Made by a program: the position numbers and the translations under genes. Positions 9,272-19,900 of a stretch of DNA of 64,000 bases are shown here, one piece after another (the first letter of the stretch is position 1; the number at the start of each line of letters is the position of its first letter). The notes under the pieces were generated by a model. It was given only the letters and a program-made list of their open reading frames with translations. It made no database searches and was not told the DNA's origin. The DNA lies in the NCBI GenBank assembly GCA_003945285.1, contig AP019005.1:1440001-1504000 (forward strand), written 5' to 3'. This DNA is from Hydrogenimonas sp. (GTDB lineage: Bacteria; Campylobacterota; Campylobacteria; Campylobacterales; Hydrogenimonadaceae).

Positions 9272-10408
9272 TCAGTGACCGCAGCCGCCGCCGTGTCCGC
9301 CGCCTGTGGAGCAGGCTGAGACGCCGGGAGGTGTAGTCGGCTGAATCGCTTCGTTGCTCACGCCCCCCTCTTCGTTTATCTGCTCTATCGTAGCCCAGAG
9401 ATCTTCGGCCGCTTTCATGTAGCGCTTCGCCGTCTCGCTGTCGGGGTAGTGGTAGGTAATGGGCTTCCCTTCGTCGCCGCCTTCCCTTACCGCAGGCTCT
9501 ATGGGAATCTGGGCCAGAAGTTTGCTGTCGTACTCGGCCGCTACTGCAGCGGCGGTACCGCGCCCGAAAATATCGCTCTCCGTACCGCAGCTCGGGCAGA
9601 TGAACCCGCTCATGTTTTCGACCACACCGGCGATAGGTATGTTTAGTTTCTTGAACATGTCTAGACTTCTTCTCGAGTCGTCGAGAGAGACCTTCTGGGG
9701 AGTCGTAACGGTAATTCCGGCAGTGACCGGAACGCTTTGTGCGAGTGTGAGCTGCGCATCCCCGGTTCCGGGCGGCATGTCGATGACAAGTACGTCAAGA
9801 TCGCTCCAGAGGATGTCGCGTAGAAACTGCTCTATCGCCTTCATAACCATAGCCCCTCTCCAGATGAGAGACTGCCCCTCTTCCATCAGTACACCCATAC
9901 TCATAACCTCAACCCCGTAGGCGTTTATCGGCTTGACCTTGTTGCCGACAACTTCCGGGCGCATATCCTCTATACCCATCATACGCGGAACGTTGGGGCC
10001 GTAGATATCGGCATCGAGAAGCCCCACCTTTTTGCCCTCCATGGCAAGGGCGATAGCCAGGTTTACGGAAGTCGTAGATTTGCCGACACCCCCCTTTCCT
10101 GAACTGACCATAACGAAATTTTTAACCTGCGGAGCGATGTTTTTGCCGTGGCTGGATGTCTCTCTGGGCATTTTCGGCTGGATTATCATGGGTATGACCT
10201 CTGATGCTCCGGCCATCTCCAGCTTCGTCTTTATCTCATCTTCCAGCGCCTTTTTCACCTCCGGCGCACTCGATGTTATCTCTACCGTTACGGCGACTCG
10301 GCCGCCGTCTATCTCTATGCCTTTAACAAACCCGAAAGTTACGATATCTTTCGTAAACCCGGGATATGTAACGCTAGAGAGCACTTCTTTGACTTGTGAT
10401 TCGGTCAT
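9272..10408 (-). CDS. mrp: Mrp/ApbC-type P-loop ATPase, iron-sulfur cluster carrier
   Basis: A 378-residue Mrp/NBP35-family ATPase that binds and delivers [4Fe-4S] clusters to target enzymes. The N-terminal 90 residues form a MIP18/DUF59 domain. The deviant Walker A is SGKGGVGKST (residues 103-112), then LLDADIYGPNVPRMMG and DMPPGTGDAQLT. The cluster-bridging CPSC pair lies near residue 270. Unusually, the C-terminus ends in a Gly/His/Cys-rich tail (STGGGHGGGCGH) that could bind metal. It lies downstream of thiC, whose product is itself an Fe-S enzyme, with a 57-bp gap that holds a lone end of the inverted-repeat family. Confidence 0.95.
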   Translation of the reverse strand: MTESQVKEVLSSVTYPGFTKDIVTFGFVKGIEIDGGRVAVTVEITSSAPEVKKALEDEIKTKLEMAGASEVIPMIIQPKMPRETSSHGKNIAPQVKNFVMVSSGKGGVGKSTTSVNLAIALAMEGKKVGLLDADIYGPNVPRMMGIEDMRPEVVGNKVKPINAYGVEVMSMGVLMEEGQSLIWRGAMVMKAIEQFLRDILWSDLDVLVIDMPPGTGDAQLTLAQSVPVTAGITVTTPQKVSLDDSRRSLDMFKKLNIPIAGVVENMSGFICPSCGTESDIFGRGTAAAVAAEYDSKLLAQIPIEPAVREGGDEGKPITYHYPDSETAKRYMKAAEDLWATIEQINEEGGVSNEAIQPTTPPGVSACSTGGGHGGGCGH

Positions 10409-10432
10409 CTACTTCTTCTCCTGAATATTGAT

Positions 10433-10449
10433 TTGTGATGTTACGCAAA
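10433..10449. repeat. Solo terminal inverted repeat of the intergenic element family
   Basis: TGTGATGTTACGCAAAA matches the outer end (ACTGATGTTACGCAAA) of the repeat family in 13 consecutive bases, but no partner end or interior is found nearby. It lies 24 nt upstream of the mrp start and just after the thiC stop. It may be a remnant left by deletion or a chance match. Confidence 0.5.
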
Positions 10450-10465
10450 AATGGACATATATACG

Positions 10466-11890
<1,425 letters not shown>

Positions 11891-11964
11891 TTATCACAAA
11901 AAAGATAAAAGCAAGCTTTTCTTGTGTATACTTTCGTAACACCAAAGCTGGTTTAGGAGAAAAT

Positions 11965-13098
11965 TTGTCTGATTTAACGCTCATCCTTCTGGCGGCCGGC
12001 AGTGCTACACGTTTCCAAAGGGGTGTCAAGAAGCAGTGGCTGCGTATAGGATGCGACCCTTTGTGGCTCAAGGTGGCCCGCGGCTTTGAGGAGATGGACC
12101 TTTTCAAAAAGATCGTAGTCGCCTCCCATCCGGATGAGATCGCATATATGCGGCGTTTTGCGGACTACTACTTTACGGAAGGCGGATCTACCAGGCAGGA
12201 GTCGCTGAAAAGAGCCCTGGAAGAGGTCGAAACGGAATTGGTGCTTGTAAGCGACGTAGCGAGGGTCTGTGTTACGAAAGAGATATGTCTGAAACTTCTG
12301 GAGAAAATCGGCCCTGCAGACGCCGCTGTCCCTGCACTAAGGACGAACGATACAGTCTATTACGACGGCAAACCTGTAGACAGGGAGAAGCTGCTACGCA
12401 TCCAAACCCCGCAACTGAGCCGCACCGATGCACTGCGATCGGCTCTTTCGAAAGAGGGCGAAACATATACGGACGAGAGCAGCGCAATTTTCCGTAACGG
12501 CGGAAAAGTTCTCTTCGTAGAGGGCGACGACTCGCTCCACAAGCTCACCTTTTCGGACGATATAGAACGCCTCCCCTGCCTGAAGGGTGAAGGGCCCGAT
12601 ACCGGCCTCAGTTTTACCGGCAGCGGGTATGACGTCCACGCTTTCGAAACCGGCAAGAAGATGATGCTCTGCGGCATACATATAGAGAGCGGCTTCGGCT
12701 TCAAGGCACACTCGGACGGCGACGTGGCGATACACGCACTGATAGACGCTCTTTTAGGTGCCGCCGGCATGGGTGACATAGGCGAACTCTTTCCCGATAC
12801 GGATGCCGCATATGCGGGGGCCGATTCGGCCAAACTTCTCGAGAATGTGACACAAAAGATCCGTCACTGCGGTTTCGACATCGTTCATGCCGATCTGACG
12901 ATAGCCGCCCAGACCCCGAAACTCTCCCCATACAAAAAAAAGATGGCCGAAAGAGTCGCCTCTCTGCTCGGCATACCGCCGGTCTTTGTCAACATAAAAG
13001 CGACCACGACCGAGGGGCTCGGTTTCGTGGGACGCAAAGAGGGTGTCGCCGTTTCGGCAACCGCCACACTGAAATTCAACGACTGGACAAAAAAATGA
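11965..13098 (+). CDS. ispDF: Bifunctional IspD/IspF of the MEP isoprenoid pathway
   Basis: A fusion of 2-C-methyl-D-erythritol 4-phosphate cytidylyltransferase (IspD, residues 1-205) and 2-C-methyl-D-erythritol 2,4-cyclodiphosphate synthase (IspF, residues about 215-375). The nucleotidyltransferase signature is LLAAGSATRFQ with KKQW. The IspF half has the metal site SGYDVHAF and HSDGDVAIHALIDALLGA, then ELFPDTD. Such fusions are standard in Campylobacterota. The start is a TTG at 11965, preceded by AGGAGAAAAT; no ATG is better placed. The gene overlaps the next regulator by 4 nt (ATGA). A possible extended -10 (TGTGTATACT, ending 11932) sits 33 nt upstream. Confidence 0.96.
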   Translation: MSDLTLILLAAGSATRFQRGVKKQWLRIGCDPLWLKVARGFEEMDLFKKIVVASHPDEIAYMRRFADYYFTEGGSTRQESLKRALEEVETELVLVSDVARVCVTKEICLKLLEKIGPADAAVPALRTNDTVYYDGKPVDREKLLRIQTPQLSRTDALRSALSKEGETYTDESSAIFRNGGKVLFVEGDDSLHKLTFSDDIERLPCLKGEGPDTGLSFTGSGYDVHAFETGKKMMLCGIHIESGFGFKAHSDGDVAIHALIDALLGAAGMGDIGELFPDTDAAYAGADSAKLLENVTQKIRHCGFDIVHADLTIAAQTPKLSPYKKKMAERVASLLGIPPVFVNIKATTTEGLGFVGRKEGVAVSATATLKFNDWTKK

Positions 13099-13982
13099 GA
13101 ATATTGATCGTAGAAGATGAGATCTATCTTGCGCAGAGCATTGCGGGAAAGCTGGTCGACTTCGGTCACGAATGCGATATTTTCGCAACAGTCAACGACG
13201 CCCTGGCGCAGAGAAGATGCTATGACGTCATTCTGCTCTCGACAAACCTTTCCGGACAGGACTTCTACCCGATCATAAACAGGTTCAAAAACGAAATCAT
13301 CCTCCTCATGGTCTCCTATATCAGCAACGACACCGTTACAGACCCGCTCAAATCGGGGGCTAAAGACTACATACAAAAGCCCTTCATGATCGAGGAGCTG
13401 ATAAGGAAGATAAACCACTACCACGACTACAAAAGACTTCGGCAGGAGTGTGATCTCTACGAGGAGTATCTGGCCCACCAGATGAAAAATGTCCGGCTGC
13501 CCGATCAGATAAAGTGCAAGCTTCCGATCATGATAAAGACCAACTACCAGAAACTGGCCGACGCCTACGCCTTCGCACTGGCGAAAGAGCTGAAAAGACC
13601 TATGCGCTACCTGCCCCTGAGCGACTCTTCGTGGCTGGAGAAGCTCAACGGCATAGAGAGTGACTGCATCGTATATATGCCTGAGTTCCAGACACTAAAA
13701 AAGAGCGAGAGAAAAACCTTTCTGGCAGAGGTGGAGGGGAAGGATATCATAAGCTCCACGACGGAGAGCTTCGAAGAGGAGGGGCTCGACTCGATAGAGA
13801 TGATAAGCGAACACAAAATTTTCGACCGTACCGAGATTTTGACCATAGATGACTATGTAAAGTTCATTATACATATATATCAGAGCAAGTTTCCCGATAC
13901 CGAACTGAGTAAAAAGCTGGGAATCTCCCGAAAGTCACTCTGGGAGAAGAGAAAGAAGTACGGAATTTTCAAGAAAAAGTAG
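13095..13982 (+). CDS. HP1021/Cj1608-type orphan response regulator without phospho-Asp
   Basis: A 295-residue protein with an N-terminal receiver domain (residues 1-120) and a C-terminal Fis-like helix-turn-helix (SKKLGISRKSLWEKRKKYGI, the last 25 residues). The acidic pair (EDE, 7-9) and the conserved lysine (QKPF, Lys95) are kept, but the phosphorylation site reads VILLSTNL: the usual Asp is Ser49. This is the atypical-receiver layout of the H. pylori HP1021/C. jejuni Cj1608 family, which is known to bind oriC and many promoters and to respond to redox conditions. The order ispDF - regulator - sulfurylase-like - pgpA also matches that family's locus, supporting orthology. It overlaps ispDF by 4 nt. 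There is no AAA+ domain. Confidence 0.88.
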   Translation: MRILIVEDEIYLAQSIAGKLVDFGHECDIFATVNDALAQRRCYDVILLSTNLSGQDFYPIINRFKNEIILLMVSYISNDTVTDPLKSGAKDYIQKPFMIEELIRKINHYHDYKRLRQECDLYEEYLAHQMKNVRLPDQIKCKLPIMIKTNYQKLADAYAFALAKELKRPMRYLPLSDSSWLEKLNGIESDCIVYMPEFQTLKKSERKTFLAEVEGKDIISSTTESFEEEGLDSIEMISEHKIFDRTEILTIDDYVKFIIHIYQSKFPDTELSKKLGISRKSLWEKRKKYGIFKKK

Positions 13983-14028
13983 CGGGAGAGATACCGCAAC
14001 ATAACGACCGGCGGTCAAAGGAGATTTT

Positions 14029-15210
14029 TTGGGCAAAAAAGCTATATATATCGACAAAGAGGCGCTCTCAACACTTGCACTCGTGCAGGAGGGGCTGCTC
14101 AAGCCTGTCGACGGCCTGATGGACAGCAAAACGGCACAGGAGGTCAACCGCACCAAGCTCTACAGGGGCCACAGCTTCCCCTTTCCCTTCATTCTGGCAC
14201 CGAAAGGGAGGCGCAACGAAGAGATACTGAAGTCTCTCAAACCCGGTGAACCGGTAGATCTGGTTGTAGACGGCAAGGTGGTGGGCCGGATCGAAACAGA
14301 AGAGGTGTTCGAGATAGACCCTCAGGCGAGGGTTCAGGAGATATACGGTACACAAAATGCCTCGCATCCGGGCGTTCAGGCCACCATGAAACGCCTGGGC
14401 CGTTACGCCATAAGCGGCAAATACCGCGTAGAGTACCCCGATCTGCGAAAAATAAAAGAGCAGATAGCCGTGGCGAAAAACAGGATCGGGGCAAAACAGA
14501 CCAGTGCACTGATGATGGCGGCCAGACCGCTGCACAGGGCACACGAGAGGCTCATAAGAACTACACTCGACCGCTCCGATCTGGTGGTGATCTTCCTCTT
14601 CAAACCCTACAGGGAGGACAGTATACTTCCGTATGAGCTGCGCTACCGCTCGATGGAGTATTTCGTAAAGAACTATCTGCCCGCAAACAGGGTTATAATA
14701 GTCCCGCTTGAATATACATATATATTTGCAGGCTACAACGAAGTGATACTCGATGCTCTCGTAGCGCAGAACTACGGATGCGACGAACTTGTGATCGGCC
14801 AGAACCACGCCGGCCTCGGCTCATTCTACGACAAGAACCGTATTCAGTCGGTATTCGACCATATAAAAGGGTTCTCCATACAGATACACACCGCCCCGGA
14901 ATACGCCTACTGCGACATCTGCCGCACACTCGTGAGCAGCCGCACCTGCCCGCACGGGGAGCACCACCACATCTCCTACCATGCCGACTCCATTCTGGAG
15001 CTTCTGAAAAAGGGGCTTCTGCCTCCCGCCGTACTCATCAGGAAAGAGCTTTCGGCGATGATTCTGGCACACCTCTTTCCGGGCCGCTTCGAAAATCTCG
15101 AAAAGATATACTACGACCTTATGCCCGGCTCCGGCCTCCTGGAGAACCAGAGCGAAGAGGACTTCTACATAAAGCTGATGAAGCTCTACCAGACAACATC
15201 TCTGAAGTGA
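14029..15210 (+). CDS. sat: ATP sulfurylase-like protein (Sat family)
   Basis: A 393-residue homologue of ATP sulfurylase (sulfate + ATP to adenylylsulfate + pyrophosphate). There is an N-terminal PUA-like domain (about 1-140), then the nucleotidyltransferase core with ARPLHRAHERLI, equivalent to the RNPxHxxHE motif, and GQNHAG in place of the classical GRDHAG. A Cys/His zinc-type site CDIC...CPHGEHHH is near residues 294-312. The start is TTG at 14029, with AGGAG 6 nt before. The Arg-to-Gln and Asp-to-Asn changes in GRDHAG may alter activity. No APS reductase or kinase is adjacent, so whether it assimilates sulfate, runs in reverse for sulfur oxidation or does something else is open. Same gene order as in Campylobacter (next to pgpA). 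Confidence 0.82.
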   Translation: MGKKAIYIDKEALSTLALVQEGLLKPVDGLMDSKTAQEVNRTKLYRGHSFPFPFILAPKGRRNEEILKSLKPGEPVDLVVDGKVVGRIETEEVFEIDPQARVQEIYGTQNASHPGVQATMKRLGRYAISGKYRVEYPDLRKIKEQIAVAKNRIGAKQTSALMMAARPLHRAHERLIRTTLDRSDLVVIFLFKPYREDSILPYELRYRSMEYFVKNYLPANRVIIVPLEYTYIFAGYNEVILDALVAQNYGCDELVIGQNHAGLGSFYDKNRIQSVFDHIKGFSIQIHTAPEYAYCDICRTLVSSRTCPHGEHHHISYHADSILELLKKGLLPPAVLIRKELSAMILAHLFPGRFENLEKIYYDLMPGSGLLENQSEEDFYIKLMKLYQTTSLK

Positions 15211-15223
15211 CGGGGGAAGATCT

Positions 15224-15697
15224 ATGAACGGTTCGGAAAAACTCTTTCTTGCCGCCCTTGGAAGCGGACTTCTCCCGAAGGCTCCCGGAACATGGGGGAG
15301 TCTGGTCGGGCTGGCGACAGGTGCTTCGGTTCTGCATCTCCTGGGTGTCGAGACTCTCTTTCTGCTTACGATTCTGGTGACACTCTATGGGGTGAAGCAG
15401 ATAGATATCTACGAAAAGAGAACCGGGATACACGACGATAAGCGTATCGTCATAGACGAGGTTGCGGGTATGTGGCTGGCTCTCTGTTTCAGCGGAGCAT
15501 CTGCCGCCGCCCTTGTGTCGAGTTTTCTCTTTTTCAGGCTTTTCGACATCTGGAAACCCTCCGTTATCGGTAAAATCGACCGCGAAGCCCCGGGCGGCTG
15601 GGGCGTCATGGGAGACGACCTCGTTGCCGGAGCGGCCGCCGGGCTTGCAAGCGCTCTGGTTCTCACGGGGCTGCGACATCTCAACCTGCCGGTATAG
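15224..15697 (+). CDS. pgpA: Phosphatidylglycerophosphatase A
   Basis: A 157-residue membrane phosphatase that removes the phosphate from phosphatidylglycerol phosphate in phospholipid synthesis. The family blocks are LPKAPGTWGSLVGL near the N-terminus, DDKRIVIDEVAGMW (residues about 70-83), and a C-terminal GGWGVMGDDLVAGAAAG. Three or four hydrophobic segments are visible. The ATG at 15224 follows GGGGGAAGATCT. It lies 13 nt after the sulfurylase-like gene and 3 nt before the methyltransferase, in the run that starts with ispDF. Confidence 0.94.
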   Translation: MNGSEKLFLAALGSGLLPKAPGTWGSLVGLATGASVLHLLGVETLFLLTILVTLYGVKQIDIYEKRTGIHDDKRIVIDEVAGMWLALCFSGASAAALVSSFLFFRLFDIWKPSVIGKIDREAPGGWGVMGDDLVAGAAAGLASALVLTGLRHLNLPV

Positions 15698-15700
15698 AGC

Positions 15701-16636
15701 ATGGCGCTTCCAGAGACTTTTATAGAGCGGTTCAGGGAGATCTACCCAGAAGACGCCGATGCGCTTTTGAAAACCTTCGAAACGAAAGAGCGTCTCTCTT
15801 TCCGCATAAACCCTATGAAAACTGATATCAAAAGTGCACTCGCCGAACTCGAAAAAGAGGGGACAAAGCCGGAGCCTGTAGAGTGGTACGAATACGCCTT
15901 CACCGTCGAGGCGGAGATGAAAGATGCTCTAAGCGGAAGCAAACTTTTCGAAACGGGTCAAATCTACATACAGAGCCTCTCTTCGATGCTCGCCCCTCTG
16001 GCCCTGGAGCCCCTTCCCGGCGAAACGGTTCTCGATCTTGCCGCGGCACCGGGCGGAAAGTCGCTGATGATAGCCGCCATGATGCAAAACCGCGGCTGGC
16101 TTTCGGTTGTGGAACCGGGCAGAGACCGCTTCTTCCGCCTAAAGAGCAACCTGGAGCGCGGAGGGGTGGAGATAGCTCACTTCTACATGACCGACGGCCG
16201 CAGCGTCGGAGCCAAATGCCCCGCTATGTTCGACCGTGTCCTGCTGGACGCACCCTGCACCACCGAAGCCAAATTCAGAAGTTCGGAACCCAAAAGCTAT
16301 GCGTACTGGAGCGAACGCAAAATAAAAGAGATGTCAAAACTCCAGAACAGACTCATGATTTCGGCCGTAAAGAGCCTGAAGCCCGGTGGCACTCTCATTT
16401 ATGCAACCTGCTCTTTCGAACCTGAAGAGAATGAAGCGGTCGTGCAGAAGGCTCTGAAAAAGTTTCCGAATCTGAAAATAGAGCCGATCGCCCTCCCCCT
16501 CGAAAACATCCGGCCCGGCCTCACCTCATGGAGAGACAAAAACTTCGACCCTTCGCTGGCACAATGTGTCAGAGTACTGCCGGAAGGGGCGATGGAGGGC
16601 TTCTTTCTGGCCAAACTGATTCTGCAAAATCGGTAA
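15701..16636 (+). CDS. RsmB/NOP2/Sun-family RNA cytosine-5 methyltransferase
   Basis: A 311-residue class I SAM-dependent methyltransferase that puts methyl groups on cytosine C5 in RNA, probably rRNA. The SAM-binding motif is LDLAAAPGGKS (residues about 108-118), with the two family cysteines in DAPCTTE (motif VI) and ATCSFEPEENE (motif IV). It lacks an N-terminal NusB-like RNA-binding domain, so it is closer to RsmF/YebU or archaeal-type NSUN proteins than to full-length RsmB. The target base is unknown. It is the last gene of the ispDF run. A compact palindrome and AT-rich DNA follow. Confidence 0.9.
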   Translation: MALPETFIERFREIYPEDADALLKTFETKERLSFRINPMKTDIKSALAELEKEGTKPEPVEWYEYAFTVEAEMKDALSGSKLFETGQIYIQSLSSMLAPLALEPLPGETVLDLAAAPGGKSLMIAAMMQNRGWLSVVEPGRDRFFRLKSNLERGGVEIAHFYMTDGRSVGAKCPAMFDRVLLDAPCTTEAKFRSSEPKSYAYWSERKIKEMSKLQNRLMISAVKSLKPGGTLIYATCSFEPEENEAVVQKALKKFPNLKIEPIALPLENIRPGLTSWRDKNFDPSLAQCVRVLPEGAMEGFFLAKLILQNR

Positions 16637-16704
16637 CTACCTTTGCCGACCTTTTTGTAGAGCTTTCACAGTGTCCGTTTTTTTACAAATTATGTTACGG
16701 AAAA

Positions 16705-16721
16705 ATTGAGCTAAGCTCAAT
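16705..16721. promoter_or_regulatory. 17-bp palindrome in AT-rich gap before the Rhs gene
   Basis: ATTGAGCT-A-AGCTCAAT is a perfect 8-bp inverted repeat around one base, flanked by A and T tracts (AAAA before, ATTT after). It lies 69 bp past the methyltransferase stop and about 130 bp before the Rhs promoter. It could be a terminator hairpin for the upstream genes (short loop, weak T-tract) or a repressor operator. Confidence 0.4.
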
Positions 16722-16852
16722 ATTTATCATAAACGACAATCCTCTGAATCCTAAAACCTGGAAAACAGGAAATGTGATTTCTTAGAAGTTATTATTCTTT
16801 TCAACATCTACCGCCTATTCAATACAATAAGTACCGATATTATTTGTTTATA

Positions 16853-16880
16853 TTGACAATTAGTAGTTTTTTTTTATAAA
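16853..16880 (+). promoter_or_regulatory. Sigma-70 promoter of the Rhs gene
   Basis: TTGACA at 16853-16858 and TATAAA at 16875-16880 are separated by 16 nt that include a 9-T run. The predicted start of transcription is about 28 nt before the Rhs ATG, which has AAAGG at 7 nt. The -35 box is a perfect match to consensus, unusual in this window. Confidence 0.65.
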
Positions 16881-16915
16881 CTGTCGTATCACTGATATAT
16901 AGTAAAGGTTGCGAT

Positions 16916-19900
16916 ATGTTTTCATCTGTCAGGCTTGTTCTCTCGGCCCTTATTTTGTCATCGTTTTCTGCAATATTTGCGGCAGATACAAATAGCTCCA
17001 TAATCTCAATTTCAGGTATGAGAGTGACAGCAAATTGTGAATTGGTTGAGTCACAAAGGTATTTCGAGATATTTTTTTGGGCGAGCGGCTGCAAACTGCC
17101 GACCTACAAAGCACATATGGAATGGTTATTGTCATCTCCTCAGAATTACTCTTCACCGCCACCTTGTGAGCCGCCGGAAGAGCCTATTTTGTCAGAACTA
17201 GGTGAGCACCTGGATTCACCTGTTCCTGACGGATACGAACTTGTAGACGAAAACGTTACTCAAGTAGAACGCTTTAAATACAAGGCATATGGAGATGGTC
17301 AATTTGACACAATATACACAAATTTCCAAGAGCTTCATGGTTACTGCTACAGTCTTAGAGAAAAAGCATGGTGGAATGCCGACGTATATAGCGGCTTCAT
17401 AACCAAAGAGTACTTTACAAGACTCTACAAAATTGTAAAATGCACCAAACCTGATAACCCTTTTCCGCTTCTTGCCGAAAACGAATATACTCTCTTTGAA
17501 TGGAAGGAACCTGAAGATAGAAGCGGTGAATGTACGTCGGAACCGATCGACGGCAAGGTTCAGCAAGCTCTCTATTCCTGCAAAAAGCGCTTCAGATGCG
17601 TAAAAGAGATTCAACCGGAATGTCCTAGGGACGAACAGGTTGGTTCATATGTGGAACCGACAAACGGTATTCTTCATGAAGATATAGAGATTACCGGTAC
17701 CGACTATACACTTCACTACTCAAGTAACCGCACAGATTCCAACGCGACTCTCTTTAAAAACTGGGACATTGATATCCATCACGCATATAAGAACGGCTAT
17801 CTTCTTCTCGGCAGCGGTGAAAGGATAAATCTTGCTTCCGTGGGCTATGTGGATGAAGCCAACCGGACCGTAGTGCCCTACTCTTCACAAAAATTTATCT
17901 TCGACACCGACGGACGGCACATCGAAACCGTCGACACTCTTACAGGGAAGAGTATCTATCTCTTCAATTACGATGCCAACGGCACTCTAAGCTCGATCAC
18001 CGACGCATATTCCGATACGACAACCTTCAGAAAAGATGGAAACGGCACAATCATAACGGCGCCAAACGGGCAGACAACAAGGGTCATCAAAGAGAGCACG
18101 GGCAATCTATCTTCAATAGTCTTCGAAGACGGATCCGCCTACCGGTTCATATATGACGGGAGCGGACGCCTTGTGGAAAAGATCGATCCGGAAGGAAACC
18201 GTTTCGAATACATTTACGGAGACGACGGCAGGATAGAAAAAACGGTAGATCCCGAAAACGCGTCTTGGCTCTTTTCTAGCAACCGGGACGCCGATGGTGT
18301 CGAAACCGTCGTCACAAGAGCCGCCGGTGATATCGTAAAATATATAGACAGATACCTTCAAAACGACAGTCTGACCAGTGAAACCGTCTATCCCGACGGG
18401 CACAGGTTCACCAGAAGCGTATCTTTGGACGGCAGCCGCATAGAGACCGGATCTTGCGGTATGCACAGGCTCTTTCTCTATGAGACCCGAAACGGCACTT
18501 TGCAAAAAGACCCCGTAACGGGCGCTCCTCTGCTCTCGCTCGAACGTATACAGACCCCTTCCGGTCTGCAAAAAGAGACTCTTTATGCGACCGAATACGG
18601 CAAGGATGCCAACGGCACCCTGACGAATATCAGAAAAACCGAGACAGTCAACGGCAAAAGCTACATATACGAAAGAGACCTTACGGAGCACAACGCAACC
18701 TTTACGACACCCGAAGGGAGAGTCACCAAACTCTTCTACACACAAGACGGCAGGCGCATAGAACGCATCGAAGCTTCGGGAACGACATACCCTCAGCTCT
18801 TTACATACGACGACAAGGGCCGTTTGATAAAACAGACGATGAGCTACAGAAGCTACGGCTACAGCTACGACGAGGCCGGCAACCTTTCCGAGACAATCGA
18901 TCCGCTAGGCCGTGTCACGAGGTACACCTACGATCTTCTCGGCCGCGTCACATCCGTAGTTACCCCGCTGGGGAAAGAGGTGCGCTTTGCCTACACTCCA
19001 AACGGTAACATGAGGGTACTTACTACTCCCAAAGGTGCCGACCACGCCTTTGCATATAACGGCGTGAATCGTAAAATATCCTATAAGACCCCGATCGATG
19101 CAACGACCTCCTACCATTACGATCCGCAGCGAAGGCTGACCGAAATCGTGCGTCCTTCCGGAGAGAGCATCAAATACCTCTACAGCGGCGGCCGGCTCGA
19201 TACCGTCAAAACAGCCGACGGAGATACAAAATATGAATACTCGTGCGGCAATCTCCCTTCGAAGATAAGCCGTTCGGATGAGACGGTCCGCTACGAGTAT
19301 GACGGCACATTGATTACAAAGGTGATTTTCGAAGGCATACTCGACAAAGAGATTGCATATACCTACAACAACGACCTGCTTCCATCATCCATGGAGTATG
19401 CGGGCAAGAAGCAGGAGTACGAGTATGACAACGACGGACTCTTGAGCCGGGTGAATACTTTGGCGATAACAAGGGAGTTCAACTTCAGAGAAGTAACACA
19501 CTACGAAGAGGAAGGCTACAGCCGCTACAAGATGCTGAACGGTTTCTTCGAGCCCGCCTTCTCCATAAGCGACGACTACGTATACGGGCTCATGAGAGAC
19601 AAAGACGGCAGGATCGTTATAAAGATAGAGTACACAAACAACAGACTATACTCCATCCGCTACGAGTACGACAGAGACGGACGGCTTGTCAAAGTCTACA
19701 GAAACGGCACGCTTTCAGAGAGCTACACCTACGATGCCGATGGAAACCGCATCGAAGCTACGGTGAACAATAAAACCTACACAGCACACTCCGCTCCGGA
19801 TGACCGTCTCGAAGTATACGGAGATAACACATACCGCTACGACGAAGACGGCTACCTCACAGAGAAAAACACACCGGAAGGAGCCGTGACATACGGCTAC

